From positions 1-32,181 of the forward strand of contig NZ_AZUC01000050.1 of assembly GCF_000586555.1 (NCBI RefSeq): a stretch of DNA of 32,181 nt. Reading direction: 5' to 3'. Source of the stretch: Sporosarcina sp. D27 (GTDB lineage Bacteria; Bacillota; Bacilli; Bacillales_A; Planococcaceae). The position numbers and the translations under genes were made by a program. This document shows, piece after piece, positions 1 to 7,589 of the stretch. Position 1 is the stretch's first letter. Every line of letters starts with the position of its first letter. The notes beneath the pieces are model-generated. The model searched no databases and had not been told where the DNA came from. It saw nothing but the letters and a program-made list of their open reading frames with translations.

Positions 1-45
1 GAGCAAGCCCCTCGGAAAGCGGCCGCTCGCAGCGAAAATCAACTT
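1..45. repeat. Tail of a GC-rich dispersed intergenic repeat (truncated by window edge)
   Basis: The first 45 bases are GC-rich and carry the pattern CGGAAAGCGG...GCAGCGAAAATCAAC. From memory this resembles the end of a dispersed intergenic repeat common in Bacillus-like genomes, which typically finishes with a CCGCGGAAAGCG core followed by a GGAAATCAAC-type tail. Only the end lies in the window, so its length and boundaries cannot be judged. It is not part of any recognisable gene. Confidence 0.35.
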
Positions 46-74
46 TTCATAGTTAATCCTATTGTAAAAGAACA

Positions 75-119
75 AGACTGTAGGCAAGCCCCATGATTCC
101 TGGAGCTTGTCTACAGTCT
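75..119. repeat. Long palindromic element, left copy
   Basis: Arms AGACTGTAGGCAAGC and GCTTGTCTACAGTCT pair over 15 positions with one G-U, around a 15-base loop region. A near-identical element lies at 32101-32145 in the opposite orientation, and the similarity continues into the flank (GAGAGCT here, AGCTCTC before the other copy). It lacks its own T-tract on the plus strand; a separate terminator follows at 121. It is probably a dispersed terminator-like or REP-like element. Confidence 0.7.
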
Positions 120-120
120 G

Positions 121-146
121 AGAGCTGCCTAGTGCAGCTCTTTTTG
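121..146 (+). terminator. Intrinsic terminator of the gene left of the window
   Basis: Perfect 8-bp stem AGAGCTGC / GCAGCTCT with a 5-base loop, running into a T5 tract. It sits just after the palindromic element and before the metallopeptidase gene. It probably ends transcription of a gene lying off the left edge. Confidence 0.75.
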
Positions 147-266
147 TTAGGCGTGAAGAAGGAAGGTTTCTCATTACAGTGTCCCTATATGATAAAATGG
201 TAAGAAAATTACTAGGCAATGATACATGAGCAATAACACAACTATAGCTAGTAGAAGAGGGACTCC

Positions 267-920
267 ATGAAAATCACAATCGAAAACGAAGTCTTCCATT
301 ATAACGTGCAATATGGGAAAGGGAAGAAACTATCGTTGCACATTGACTCATTCGGATTCATCACCGTGAAAGCTCCGAATGGCACAAGTGAACAGGTTAT
401 CCAGCAAGAACTGCACAATTGGGGAAGCTGGATTCTAGAGAGGATGAAAGAGCGGGAGTCTAAAAAGGAAGATCCACTTGCGAGGCAGTACGAGCCCAAT
501 GGGACATTTCGTTATCTAGGAGAAGAACGCCCACTTCAGGAACTCATTGAAACGCAAGGGCTCAGTGAAGACCAACTGAAACACAATCTGAAGAAATTCT
601 ATTTCAACCAATGCAAATTCCTCATTGAATCGCGCATCAAACGCTATCAGAAGGAACTGAAAGTCTCTGCAAAAGAGATTTCTATCATCGAGTCGTTCGG
701 CAAATGGGGCAGCTGCAATTCGAACAAAAAACTCGCATTCAACTACCGTCTCGCCATGGCTCCCGTGGAGGTCATCGACTACGTCATTATTCACGAACTG
801 TGCCACATCACACACATGAACCACGATCGTTCCTTCTGGAGGCGTGTCGGAAGCATCATGCCGGATTACAAGGAGAAGGAAGACTATCTCGCTAGGAATC
901 AGCACATGATGACACTTTAA
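267..920 (+). CDS. YgjP-like (DUF45) zinc metallopeptidase
   Basis: Predicted cytoplasmic zinc metalloprotein of the YgjP/WLM-like family (often named M48 family metallopeptidase). It is 217 residues, near the usual length. The C-terminal third carries the family signature: a FGKWGSC segment near residues 144-150, then HELCH at 176-180 (zinc ligands H176 and H180, catalytic E177) and the third ligand H186 in NHDRSFW. No signal peptide or membrane segment is seen. The ATG follows AGAGGGAC, and 30 bases separate its stop from the convergent mepB stop. Members accompany restriction systems in some genomes, but nothing of that kind is adjacent. A decayed copy of the last 33 codons, again followed by a reversed mepB copy, is present at 9381-9482. 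The substrate is unknown. Confidence 0.9.
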   Translation: MKITIENEVFHYNVQYGKGKKLSLHIDSFGFITVKAPNGTSEQVIQQELHNWGSWILERMKERESKKEDPLARQYEPNGTFRYLGEERPLQELIETQGLSEDQLKHNLKKFYFNQCKFLIESRIKRYQKELKVSAKEISIIESFGKWGSCNSNKKLAFNYRLAMAPVEVIDYVIIHELCHITHMNHDRSFWRRVGSIMPDYKEKEDYLARNQHMMTL

Positions 921-949
921 CAAAGATATAATGACTTCGGTTCAATGAT

Positions 950-1456
950 TTAGTTGGCATACAAAGCTAAAAGTTCTCGCGAGGTTGCAACACTTGCATC
1001 GCTCAGGTCTATAAAAAAGTCCAATTGCCATTTTTGTGTTGCGACAGCTTGCTGACTAGAGGGTGTATCCCAACTAGGATACACTCTAAATGCCATTTTT
1101 CCGTTTGTCCTAGTTGTTTTAAGAATGTTTTTGCTTGCGAGGATCGTTTTCGGAAAGATGAACTGCCCAAAATGATGTTTAGTAAAGGTATTGATGACTA
1201 CTAAATCCGGAGAGGCATCGTATGAAAAAGGCTGATTTTTATTGTTTTCATCTTTTTCCCAGAGCGCCACAAATTGACCTTTCTTCGTAGGAGTGATTTT
1301 GGCAACTCTAAAACGAACTGATTTAGCGCCTAACTGAAAGATTCCAGCTCCGTACTCTGAGTTCTGACGGTCTTCTTGAACTTCTCTTATAGTGAAGTGA
1401 TTAGGCTGATACACGAGATTAGTTACATATGTTAAAGCTGTTTGAAAGTCATTCAT
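950..1456 (-). CDS. mepB: MepB family protein
   Basis: A 168-residue protein of the MepB family, named after the third gene of the Staphylococcus aureus mepRAB operon. The biochemical role is unknown. Supporting segments are FQLGAKSVRFRVAKITPTKKGQF (about 40-62), the DLVVINTF...GQFIFPK block (84-103) and a WD...Q..W.L.FF pattern near the C-terminus. The start chosen is the ATG at 1456, seven bases after GGGAGG; an in-frame ATG ten codons upstream has no ribosome site. No mepR or mepA lies nearby, so the gene is separated from the classical operon. A TTGCTA-N17-TATAAT promoter lies about 50 bases upstream, with a GAAC-N4-GTTC palindrome just downstream of the -10. A degraded second copy is present at 9531-9750. 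Confidence 0.85.
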   Translation of the reverse strand: MNDFQTALTYVTNLVYQPNHFTIREVQEDRQNSEYGAGIFQLGAKSVRFRVAKITPTKKGQFVALWEKDENNKNQPFSYDASPDLVVINTFTKHHFGQFIFPKTILASKNILKTTRTNGKMAFRVYPSWDTPSSQQAVATQKWQLDFFIDLSDASVATSRELLALYAN

Positions 1457-1493
1457 GACAATCCTCCCATTCTTACTTGCATTCATTAGGTAG

Positions 1494-1535
1494 GAACATT
1501 TGTTCTATTATATAATACATCTAAGAAGTTAGCAA
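1494..1535 (-). promoter_or_regulatory. mepB promoter with LexA-like palindrome
   Basis: On the minus strand, TTGCTA (1535-1530) and TATAAT (1512-1507) are 17 bases apart, a good sigma-A promoter pointing at mepB. GAACATTTGTTC at 1494-1505 covers the predicted start of transcription. It matches the GAAC-N4-GTTC core of Gram-positive LexA boxes, but the flanking bases fit only partly, so SOS control is a suggestion. Confidence 0.5.
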
Positions 1536-1606
1536 TGGAATGAAAAGAGGTTATCGCCATTCTAGGTATAAGCCACAAAGTACTTTACATGTAAAGGAGC
1601 GAGCCC

Positions 1607-2251
1607 ATGGAAACCGAAATCCTCACCATCTTCAACGAGCAGCAAAATCCGATAGGCACAGCAACGCGTGAAGAGGTTCATCGTCTCGGCCACTGGCATG
1701 AAACGTTTCATTGTTGGTTTGTTGCGAAAGAAAATGGACAGGACATGCTCTACTTGCAATTACGTAGTTCCATGAAAAAAGACTATCCTAACTTACTCGA
1801 CATTACTGCAGCGGGACATTTGCTCTCAACTGAAAGTGTGGAAGACGGTGTGAGAGAGATTCAAGAAGAAACGGGAATCACGGTCTCGTTTGAAGACTTG
1901 GATTCACTCGGCATCATCCCATACAGCATGAAGAAGCCTAATATGATTGATAATGAGCTGGCTCATGTGTTTGTTTATCATACAGAGCACAAGCTGAATG
2001 ATTTCCACGTGCAGCAGGAAGAAGTGGCGGGGATTTACAGAGTGGCATTTCAGGATTTTGCTAAGTTGTGGAAAAGGGAAATGGAAAATATCCCGTGTCT
2101 AGGGTTTACGCATACTGAATATGGCGAGAAGCTAATCCACGAGAAAATGATAAGCAAATCTGATCTAGTGCCTCATCCTGATTCGTATTACCAGGCTGTA
2201 ATTCATGGGATTTATGATGAACTTTTGAAAGGAAGAGGAATATGTCATTAA
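1607..2251 (+). CDS. NUDIX hydrolase (IDI/YfcD-like)
   Basis: Predicted NUDIX hydrolase of 214 residues, acting on a nucleoside-diphosphate-linked or related substrate; the specificity cannot be read from sequence. The Nudix box is G70HLLSTE...REIQEETG90. The gap between the first Glu and the REIQEE core is one residue shorter than the textbook GX5EX7REUXEEXGU pattern, which fits the divergent isopentenyl-diphosphate-isomerase-like subgroup. The catalytic Glu residues are all present. The ATG follows AAAGGAGCGAG. The last ten bases overlap the next gene, so the two are probably cotranslated. The C-terminal part (about 140-214) has no recognised motif. Confidence 0.9.
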   Translation: METEILTIFNEQQNPIGTATREEVHRLGHWHETFHCWFVAKENGQDMLYLQLRSSMKKDYPNLLDITAAGHLLSTESVEDGVREIQEETGITVSFEDLDSLGIIPYSMKKPNMIDNELAHVFVYHTEHKLNDFHVQQEEVAGIYRVAFQDFAKLWKREMENIPCLGFTHTEYGEKLIHEKMISKSDLVPHPDSYYQAVIHGIYDELLKGRGICH

Positions 2252-2619
2252 AAGTAGGAGACATCATTACATTCACGCGGACTTTTACAGTGAGAGATGT
2301 TGAATTATTTATAGGGATTTCAGGTGACGAAGGGATTCATCATGTGAGCCCGGACGAACAGGGAAGACGTGTAATACAAGGATTATTAACCGCAACGTTA
2401 CCAACAAAAGTAGGTGGTGATCATAACGTATTAGCTCGCACGATGAATTTTGAGTTTTTCAGACCTGTATTTACAGGAGATACGATAAGTTGTGAAGTGA
2501 AAATTGAAAAATTCGAAAGACAAGAAAATGATAGAACCGCAATCACGGCAACCTTTACATGTGAAAATCAGAATGGAAAAGAAGTCTTGCAAGGGCTTTT
2601 TTCAGGGGTTATCTTGTAA
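2242..2619 (+). CDS. MaoC-like hot-dog fold dehydratase
   Basis: Predicted MaoC/R-specific enoyl-CoA hydratase-like hot-dog protein, 125 residues. The family's hydratase motif is recognisable as SGDEGIHHVSPDEQGRRVIQGLLTATL (about 27-53). The catalytic Asp and His correspond to D29 and H34, although the usual Asn-Pro between them is replaced by Gly-Ile. The rest (MNFEFFRPVFTGDTI) fits the second half of the fold. It starts inside the end of the NUDIX gene, with GGAAGAGG as ribosome site. The pair could be a small acyl-CoA housekeeping unit, but this is inference from overlap only. Confidence 0.8.
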   Translation: MSLKVGDIITFTRTFTVRDVELFIGISGDEGIHHVSPDEQGRRVIQGLLTATLPTKVGGDHNVLARTMNFEFFRPVFTGDTISCEVKIEKFERQENDRTAITATFTCENQNGKEVLQGLFSGVIL

Positions 2620-2720
2620 CCCCTGAGATATGTTTCTAACAAGCCCGTGTGACATACAGGCCAGAATTATTTCTGACATGTCTTCCACACAGAAACCCAT
2701 AGCCCCTCATGACTCATATG

Positions 2721-3116
2721 TTACTTTGCGTTTTCATCAGGTTGGTGAATTCCAAAGATATTCCCTTCTGTATCCAAATAATATCCCTGCCACGCCATAC
2801 CTGGTAATGCATACTTGGGTAAAGCTACCTTACCACCGTTCTGAAGTATCTTATCCTCGCTCGCATCGTAATCACCAACACCAATCGTACACGCATATCC
2901 ATTTAGTGCTTGGTTGAGCTCGGGAGGTAAACTTTTACGTTTCATGAGAGCACCATTGATGCCTAGCGATTCCTCATCTCCAGTCACAACACCGAAGTAA
3001 GGGGAACCGGCGTAGTCACTCCAGTCTTCAAACTTCCAATCAAATACATCCCCGTAAAACTTCTTGGCACGATCCATATCATCTACATGAATTTCAAAGT
3101 GAATTACTCTACCCAT
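2721..3116 (-). CDS. VOC family (glyoxalase/bleomycin-resistance fold) protein
   Basis: A 131-residue VOC-superfamily protein. It opens with the standard motif RVIHFEIHVDDMDRAKKFYGDVFDW, contains a second half-module around ACTIGVGDYDA, and ends in GYYLDTEGNIFGIHQPD. Metal ligand candidates are the His of HFEIHV and the Glu of TEGN. This subgroup is annotated only as VOC or glyoxalase-like, and the substrate is unknown. The start chosen is the ATG at 3116, preceded by GAGGAGG at ideal spacing; an in-frame start twelve codons upstream lacks one. An 8-bp inverted repeat lies about 42 bases upstream of the start. Confidence 0.9.
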   Translation of the reverse strand: MGRVIHFEIHVDDMDRAKKFYGDVFDWKFEDWSDYAGSPYFGVVTGDEESLGINGALMKRKSLPPELNQALNGYACTIGVGDYDASEDKILQNGGKVALPKYALPGMAWQGYYLDTEGNIFGIHQPDENAK

Positions 3117-3157
3117 AATTTCCTCCTCATATTTTGTAATTTTGCCGATCAATCACG

Positions 3158-3186
3158 ATACTCAGGCTCTTTGGAACTCTGAGTAT
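3158..3186. promoter_or_regulatory. Inverted repeat upstream of the VOC gene
   Basis: ATACTCAG and CTGAGTAT form a perfect 8-base inverted repeat separated by 13 bases, between the divergent VOC and SDR genes. It could be an operator or a leader hairpin of the VOC transcript. There is no T-tract that would make it a terminator. Confidence 0.35.
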
Positions 3187-3312
3187 TCTAATAATAACAT
3201 GTTGTCCGTTTTTATAAATCATTCAAATTGTTTGGTGCTAAAGTTAATGTTAAAATTATGTAGTGGAATGGAACTCTGCATAATTCAAGTAGTAACGAAA
3301 GGGAGATAAGCT

Positions 3313-4116
3313 ATGAAGAAACTAGAAGGAAAAGTAGCGATTGTAACTGGAGGAGCGTCAGGAATTGGATTAGGTGCTGTGCAGCGATTGGCTGAAGACG
3401 GAGCAGCAGTTGCCGTAGCAGACGTAAACGCAGAAGGTGCGCAGCAAGTTGCAGATGAAATTAACAAAAATGGCGGAAAAGCGATTGCCATTACAGTCGA
3501 CGTTGCGAAAGAAGAAGAAGTAAAAGCAATGATCGACAAAACAGTAGAAGCATTCGGTCGACTAGACATTCTGCATAACAACGCAGCATGGGGACCGATG
3601 AACGATAAAGGAATTCCAGAAATGGACGTAGACATGTGGGATGCAGTGATGGGCATTAACTTGCGTGGTCCAATGATGGGCTGTAAATACGCAATTCCTG
3701 AAATGAGAAAAGTAGGTGGCGGTTCCATCATCAACACCGCATCTGCAAACGGAAAAGTTGGCGATTACGAGCGCACAGCATACTCTGCTTCAAAAGCTGG
3801 CCTCATGTCACTCACTCGTTCAGTTGCGACTCAGCACGGTAAAGAAGGAATTCGCTGTAACACAGTCCTGCCAGGTCTGATCGTTACACCAGCAACTCGC
3901 AGAAAGTTCTCTACTGAGTTAATGGAACTTATGGAAGAAGGAAACTTAACACCATACGTTGGCGGACCTGAAGACATCGCTGCGTTAGTCTCATTCCTCG
4001 CTTCTGAAGAGTCACGTTATATTACAGGACAAGAAATTAACTGTGATGGCGGTGTGCTCGTACGTGCAGGTGCCGGAGCAATTATGAAATATGTACGCGA
4101 CAAGGAAAACAACTAA
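3313..4116 (+). CDS. Short-chain dehydrogenase/reductase (SDR)
   Basis: Classical NAD(P)-dependent SDR oxidoreductase of 267 residues, expected to be cytosolic and tetrameric. It has the nucleotide-binding TGGASGIG at 12-19, Asp37 at the end of the second strand (which favours NAD), NNAA at 89-92, and the catalytic S144, Y157 and K161 (YSASK). The closing ITGQEINCDGGV segment is also typical. The substrate is not predictable. The ATG follows AAAGGGAG with good spacing, and an imperfect hairpin with a T-tract ends the unit, so it is monocistronic. It is transcribed divergently from the VOC gene across a 196-base gap. Confidence 0.92.
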   Translation: MKKLEGKVAIVTGGASGIGLGAVQRLAEDGAAVAVADVNAEGAQQVADEINKNGGKAIAITVDVAKEEEVKAMIDKTVEAFGRLDILHNNAAWGPMNDKGIPEMDVDMWDAVMGINLRGPMMGCKYAIPEMRKVGGGSIINTASANGKVGDYERTAYSASKAGLMSLTRSVATQHGKEGIRCNTVLPGLIVTPATRRKFSTELMELMEEGNLTPYVGGPEDIAALVSFLASEESRYITGQEINCDGGVLVRAGAGAIMKYVRDKENN

Positions 4117-4128
4117 TAGATATAAATG

Positions 4129-4176
4129 CTGTCCCGAGAGGTCATGAGAAATGACTTTTTGGGGCAGTTTTTTTGT
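4129..4176 (+). terminator. Intrinsic terminator after the SDR gene
   Basis: Two stacked stems (CTGTCCC/GGGGCAG outside, GTCAT/ATGAC inside) are followed by a T7 run. The following 240 bases up to chrA hold no gene that I can see. Confidence 0.7.
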
Positions 4177-4417
4177 TTTCTAGTCTTGAGAGAGTCTTGA
4201 AATTTCTGCTGAATGAATAGAGTAGCGATCCTTAAGTGTCCTAGTACTCTTTAATTGGATAGGGATGGCATTGTTAGGTGTTTGTAAATTTTCGATTGAA
4301 TGCTACATAACTACCGTCAGACATGATACCTTCAAAATAGCGAAACCCTATTAAAACAAATGAAACACAAGTAGAAGTATATTAAAGACACTTAAAGATT
4401 ACCAAAAGGAGGCTCCT

Positions 4418-5611
4418 ATGAAGCCAGCAAGCTCGAATCGTAGTGTTAAATCTTTATTAGAAATCTTAGTAGTGTCAACACGGCTTGGGTTGACATCATT
4501 TGGCGGACCCACTGCGCACTTAGGGTATTTCCATGAAGAATACGTCCGAAGAAGAAAATGGATGGACGAAAAAAGTTATGCAGATCTCGTAGCATTGTCG
4601 CAATTCTTACCGGGACCTGCGAGCAGCCAAGTTGGAATTGGGATCGGTGTGATGCGAGCCGGTGTCCTTGGCGGCATCGTCTCGTTTCTAGGATTTACAC
4701 TTCCTTCTGTAATTGCGCTCATCCTGTTTGCAGGACTACTTACGACAACAGATATCGGAAATACTGGGTGGATCCATGGGCTAAAACTGGTCGCAGTTGC
4801 GGTCGTTGCCCATGCGATCATCGGAATGGCTAAAAACCTGACGCCTGATCTAGCGAGGAAGACTATCGCATTACTTGCACTCGTTGGTACACTGCTATGG
4901 CAATCCGCATGGAGTCAAGTCGGGGTCATTCTTATCGCTGCATTAGTGGGATTCTTTGTGTTCAAACAGCACAATGAAGAGGAAACCGCAAAATCGACCT
5001 TCCCAATCTCAAAACGCGTTTCTGCAATTTGCTTACTCTTATTTGGGGGATTGTTAGTTTTGTTACCGATCTTACGAGAACTGACAGGGTCCGTCTGGAT
5101 TGCCATGATCGATAGTTTCTATCGATCCGGGTCCCTCGTATTTGGCGGTGGACATGTCGTGCTGCCTTTACTCGAACAAGAATTTGTCCCAACTGGCTGG
5201 ATCAGCGAAGAAACCTTTTTAGCAGGATACGGAGCAACCCAAGCCGTTCCTGGACCGCTCTTCACATTTGCTGCGTACATAGGCACTGTCATGAAAGGCT
5301 GGCAAGGTGGGCTCGTCGCAACATTTGCAGTTTTCTTGCCTGCATTCCTACTTATTCTAGGAGCACTCCCTTTTTGGGATCACTTACGAAACAACCCGAA
5401 AGTCAAAGGTGCAATCATGGGTGTTAATGCAGCGGTGATTGGACTGCTAATCTCTGCATTCTATTACCCAATCTGGACCAGTTCCGTCTTACAAGCTATT
5501 GACTTTGCTTTAGCAGCTATATTATTCAGCATGCTTGCGTATTGGAAATTGCCTCCTTGGATAGTGGTAGTGGCGGGAGCTGTTGGCGGTACGGTATTGT
5601 CGCTTGTATAA
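4418..5611 (+). CDS. chrA: Chromate transporter ChrA (long, two-domain form)
   Basis: Membrane chromate efflux protein of the CHR family, 397 residues, the usual length of the fused two-domain form. The N-terminal domain has SFGGPTAHLGYF (27-38), then FLPGPASSQ (63-71). The C-terminal domain repeats the theme with VFGGGHVVLPLLEQEF (241-256) and QAVPGPLF (275-282). About ten to twelve hydrophobic segments are present. The ATG is preceded by AAAGGAGG. It stands alone between the SDR terminator and a bidirectional terminator shared with the carboxypeptidase gene. No chrB-like regulator is visible. A fragment of a second chrA, corresponding to residues 39-58, lies at about 8785. Confidence 0.95.
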   Translation: MKPASSNRSVKSLLEILVVSTRLGLTSFGGPTAHLGYFHEEYVRRRKWMDEKSYADLVALSQFLPGPASSQVGIGIGVMRAGVLGGIVSFLGFTLPSVIALILFAGLLTTTDIGNTGWIHGLKLVAVAVVAHAIIGMAKNLTPDLARKTIALLALVGTLLWQSAWSQVGVILIAALVGFFVFKQHNEEETAKSTFPISKRVSAICLLLFGGLLVLLPILRELTGSVWIAMIDSFYRSGSLVFGGGHVVLPLLEQEFVPTGWISEETFLAGYGATQAVPGPLFTFAAYIGTVMKGWQGGLVATFAVFLPAFLLILGALPFWDHLRNNPKVKGAIMGVNAAVIGLLISAFYYPIWTSSVLQAIDFALAAILFSMLAYWKLPPWIVVVAGAVGGTVLSLV

Positions 5612-5617
5612 ATCCAT

Positions 5618-5654
5618 AAAAACCGTCCCAATCGTGGCATTTGGGACGGTTTTT
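5618..5654. terminator. Bidirectional terminator between chrA and dac gene
   Basis: AAAACCGTCCCAA and TTGGGACGGTTTT form a perfect 13-14 bp stem around a 9-base loop, with A-run before and T-run after. It can therefore stop transcription from both convergent genes. Confidence 0.85.
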
Positions 5655-5698
5655 AAGTTCCTATGTAGTTGCGTAGTACTCAGTTACAGAAACAACTT

Positions 5699-6607
5699 TT
5701 ACTCACCCGCGCCGACATCTGCAAACAGCTCCAGCGTATCCGTTTTTTGTGCATGGTCCGGATGGCTAATGTCTACGAGGGGAGCACCCATGACGATGCT
5801 AATGTACTCCCGATTTCCTGCAGTTCCGAATGTCGCCCAGCACTGGCCGGCTTCATAAGTAGTTCCAGATTTTCCACCGAGAATTTCGAATCCGTTCTGT
5901 TCATCAGCAGTTAACGATGAAAGGACCGTCGATTTCAAAGAAATGCCCTGAGGATGATCCGCAGTCGATGTTGTCTGAAATGTCCCCTTCGTAAAGATTG
6001 CTTTGAAATTTTGGTTATCAAGTGCATAATCGAGCAGCTTGGCCATATCAGAAGCGGTGGTATATTGCTTTGCATCATGCAGACCTTCTGGATTCGCAAA
6101 GCGGGTTCGAGTCATTCCGAGTTCTTCCGCTTTCTCGTTCATGAGTTTCACAAACTGCTTAGTACTCCCTGCCACATGGATTGCCAAAGAGTTAGAAGCC
6201 TCTCCACCGGAAGGTAAAATTGTGCCATACAGCAAATCGCGATACGTGACCTTCTCTCTGCCATAGAAGCCCGCCATTGAAGCATTTTGTGACACCATCT
6301 CTTGATACGTGCCGGTATCGACGGGAGCACTCGCAGAGAGATCTTCAATATGCTCAAGCGCAACGATTGTTGTCATCATTTTCGTAAGTGATGCTGGATA
6401 CGCTTTTTCATTCGCGTTTTTCTCATAAACCGTTTTCCCTGTTTCCCGATCTACCATATAGATGTACGGACTCACATAGCTATCGGTTTGATAACTGCCT
6501 GGTAACTTTTGATGAACCAGTCCGTTCCAACCTGTAACGTTTATAGCGATAACTAGAACGATAATGAAAAGAATCAGTCCCTTAAAAACTGTCCACAACT
6601 TCCTCAT
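5699..6607 (-). CDS. D-alanyl-D-alanine carboxypeptidase (low-molecular-weight PBP, S11-like)
   Basis: Membrane-anchored serine peptidase that trims the terminal D-Ala of peptidoglycan stem peptides outside the cell. It has an N-terminal hydrophobic anchor (about residues 4-24), then S73-L-T-K76 (nucleophile and general base) and KSGT at 246-249. In place of the common SxN second motif there is SGGEASN (133-139), a variant found in some LMW-PBP subfamilies. It ends soon after the catalytic domain, so the C-terminal beta-domain of PBP5/DacA is missing. The start chosen is the ATG at 6607, ten bases after AAAGG; a longer N-terminus of up to twelve residues is possible. It is monocistronic. Confidence 0.88.
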   Translation of the reverse strand: MRKLWTVFKGLILFIIVLVIAINVTGWNGLVHQKLPGSYQTDSYVSPYIYMVDRETGKTVYEKNANEKAYPASLTKMMTTIVALEHIEDLSASAPVDTGTYQEMVSQNASMAGFYGREKVTYRDLLYGTILPSGGEASNSLAIHVAGSTKQFVKLMNEKAEELGMTRTRFANPEGLHDAKQYTTASDMAKLLDYALDNQNFKAIFTKGTFQTTSTADHPQGISLKSTVLSSLTADEQNGFEILGGKSGTTYEAGQCWATFGTAGNREYISIVMGAPLVDISHPDHAQKTDTLELFADVGAGE

Positions 6608-6928
6608 CTTGCATCTACCTTTCATCTCGCGGTAATCCCGCACATTTCTTTCTTTATGATGTTAAGTATAAAGGACAAACCTGAACAAAAGCACAGTCAA
6701 ATTATGAAGTTTTTCTTAAGACTATTCGAGTATGCTATACAAGTACAAATCTGCTGATGTTTTGAGCAAAGTTCCCTCATAGAGACCCGAACCAGGCGGG
6801 CAACTACACTGGATGAAAATGAAGGAAAGCGACAAAAGTTATTCATAGAATACCGCACGAAACTTTCTTTACCCTCGAGTCGTAAACATAGTAATACGTG
6901 CCAGGACTAAAAATGAGGTGGGACGGAG
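6608..6928. other. Intergenic gap between divergent genes
   Basis: This 321-base spacer holds the divergent promoters of the carboxypeptidase and LURP-one genes. The only structure I see is a small GC-rich inverted repeat around 6784-6800 (CCCG...CGGG). It recalls pieces of S-box or TPP elements, but the required helices are absent. No gene is supported. Confidence 0.5.
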
Positions 6929-7423
6929 ATGAAAGAATTCATCATTAAGCAAAAAATGTTGAGAATGAACGGACAGTTCAACGTGAAAGATGTGGAAGGG
7001 AACAATGTCTACGAAGTGGAGGGCAGCTTCCTGAAAATCCCGAAAACGTACACCATCCAGGATGTCGAGGCGAACGAAGTCGCAACAATCATCAAAAAGT
7101 CATTCAGCTTCCTTCCGACGTTCTATGTGGAGGTACAGGGACAGGAAACCGTGACCATCCAGAAAGAATTCTCTTTCCTGAAACCTAAGTATACAATCGA
7201 TGCAGCAGGCATCGAAGTGCTCGGAACTTGGTGGGAAATGAGCTTTGACGTCCTGAAGGATGGGGAAGTGGCGGGCACAGTCGACAAGAAGTGGTTCCAA
7301 TGGGGAGACAGCTACGAAGTACAGGTTTACAATGAAGACTTGGAAAAGCTCATCATCGCGCTCGTTGTTGCAATTGATTGCGTGAAAGCTGACCAGGCCG
7401 CTACATCCGCTGCCTCGGTTTAA
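6929..7423 (+). CDS. LURP-one-related (YxjI/tubby-like fold) protein
   Basis: A 164-residue protein of the LURP-one-related/YxjI family. It is built of repeated beta-strand pairs such as FNVKDVEGNNVYEVEGSF and YTIQDVEANEVATIIKK, matching the 12-stranded barrel of tubby-like proteins. The C-terminal helix (EDLEKLIIALVVAIDCVKAD) corresponds to the central hydrophobic helix of the fold. Bacterial members have no established function. The ATG is preceded by GAGGTGGGACGGAG. It is monocistronic, ending before a strong hairpin shared with the convergent BASS gene. Confidence 0.85.
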   Translation: MKEFIIKQKMLRMNGQFNVKDVEGNNVYEVEGSFLKIPKTYTIQDVEANEVATIIKKSFSFLPTFYVEVQGQETVTIQKEFSFLKPKYTIDAAGIEVLGTWWEMSFDVLKDGEVAGTVDKKWFQWGDSYEVQVYNEDLEKLIIALVVAIDCVKADQAATSAASV

Positions 7424-7520
7424 AGAAGGGATGGATAGATACAATGATATCTATTCACTTAGTGAATATCTTACTGATGAAGGGCTCGATTAAACAGGTA
7501 AGCACACTTTTACAAAAATA

Positions 7521-7555
7521 CCTAAAGGCGAAGGGAGAGTCCCTTCGCCTTTAGG
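7521..7555. terminator. Terminator between LURP-one and BASS genes
   Basis: CCTAAAGGCGAAGGG and its exact complement form a perfect 15-bp stem with a 5-base loop. On the minus strand it is followed by TATTTTTG, making it a good terminator for the BASS gene. On the plus strand the T-tract is poor, so termination in that direction is less certain. Confidence 0.8.
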
Positions 7556-7589
7556 TTATACAAATATAGTTTGAACGTGAAATTTCACG

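Noticed and set aside
2630..2917. Plus-strand 95-codon frame opposite the VOC gene
   Set aside because: Antisense shadow of the VOC coding region, with no ribosome site.
4576..5192. Several open frames on the minus strand and second plus frame within chrA
   Set aside because: Shadows of a strongly supported membrane protein gene.
6770..6850. Pieces resembling S-box (CCCGA...CGGGCAAC) or TPP (CTGGAT) riboswitch consensus upstream of the LURP-one gene
   Set aside because: The required helices and spacing for either class are absent, and the downstream gene has no methionine or thiamine link.
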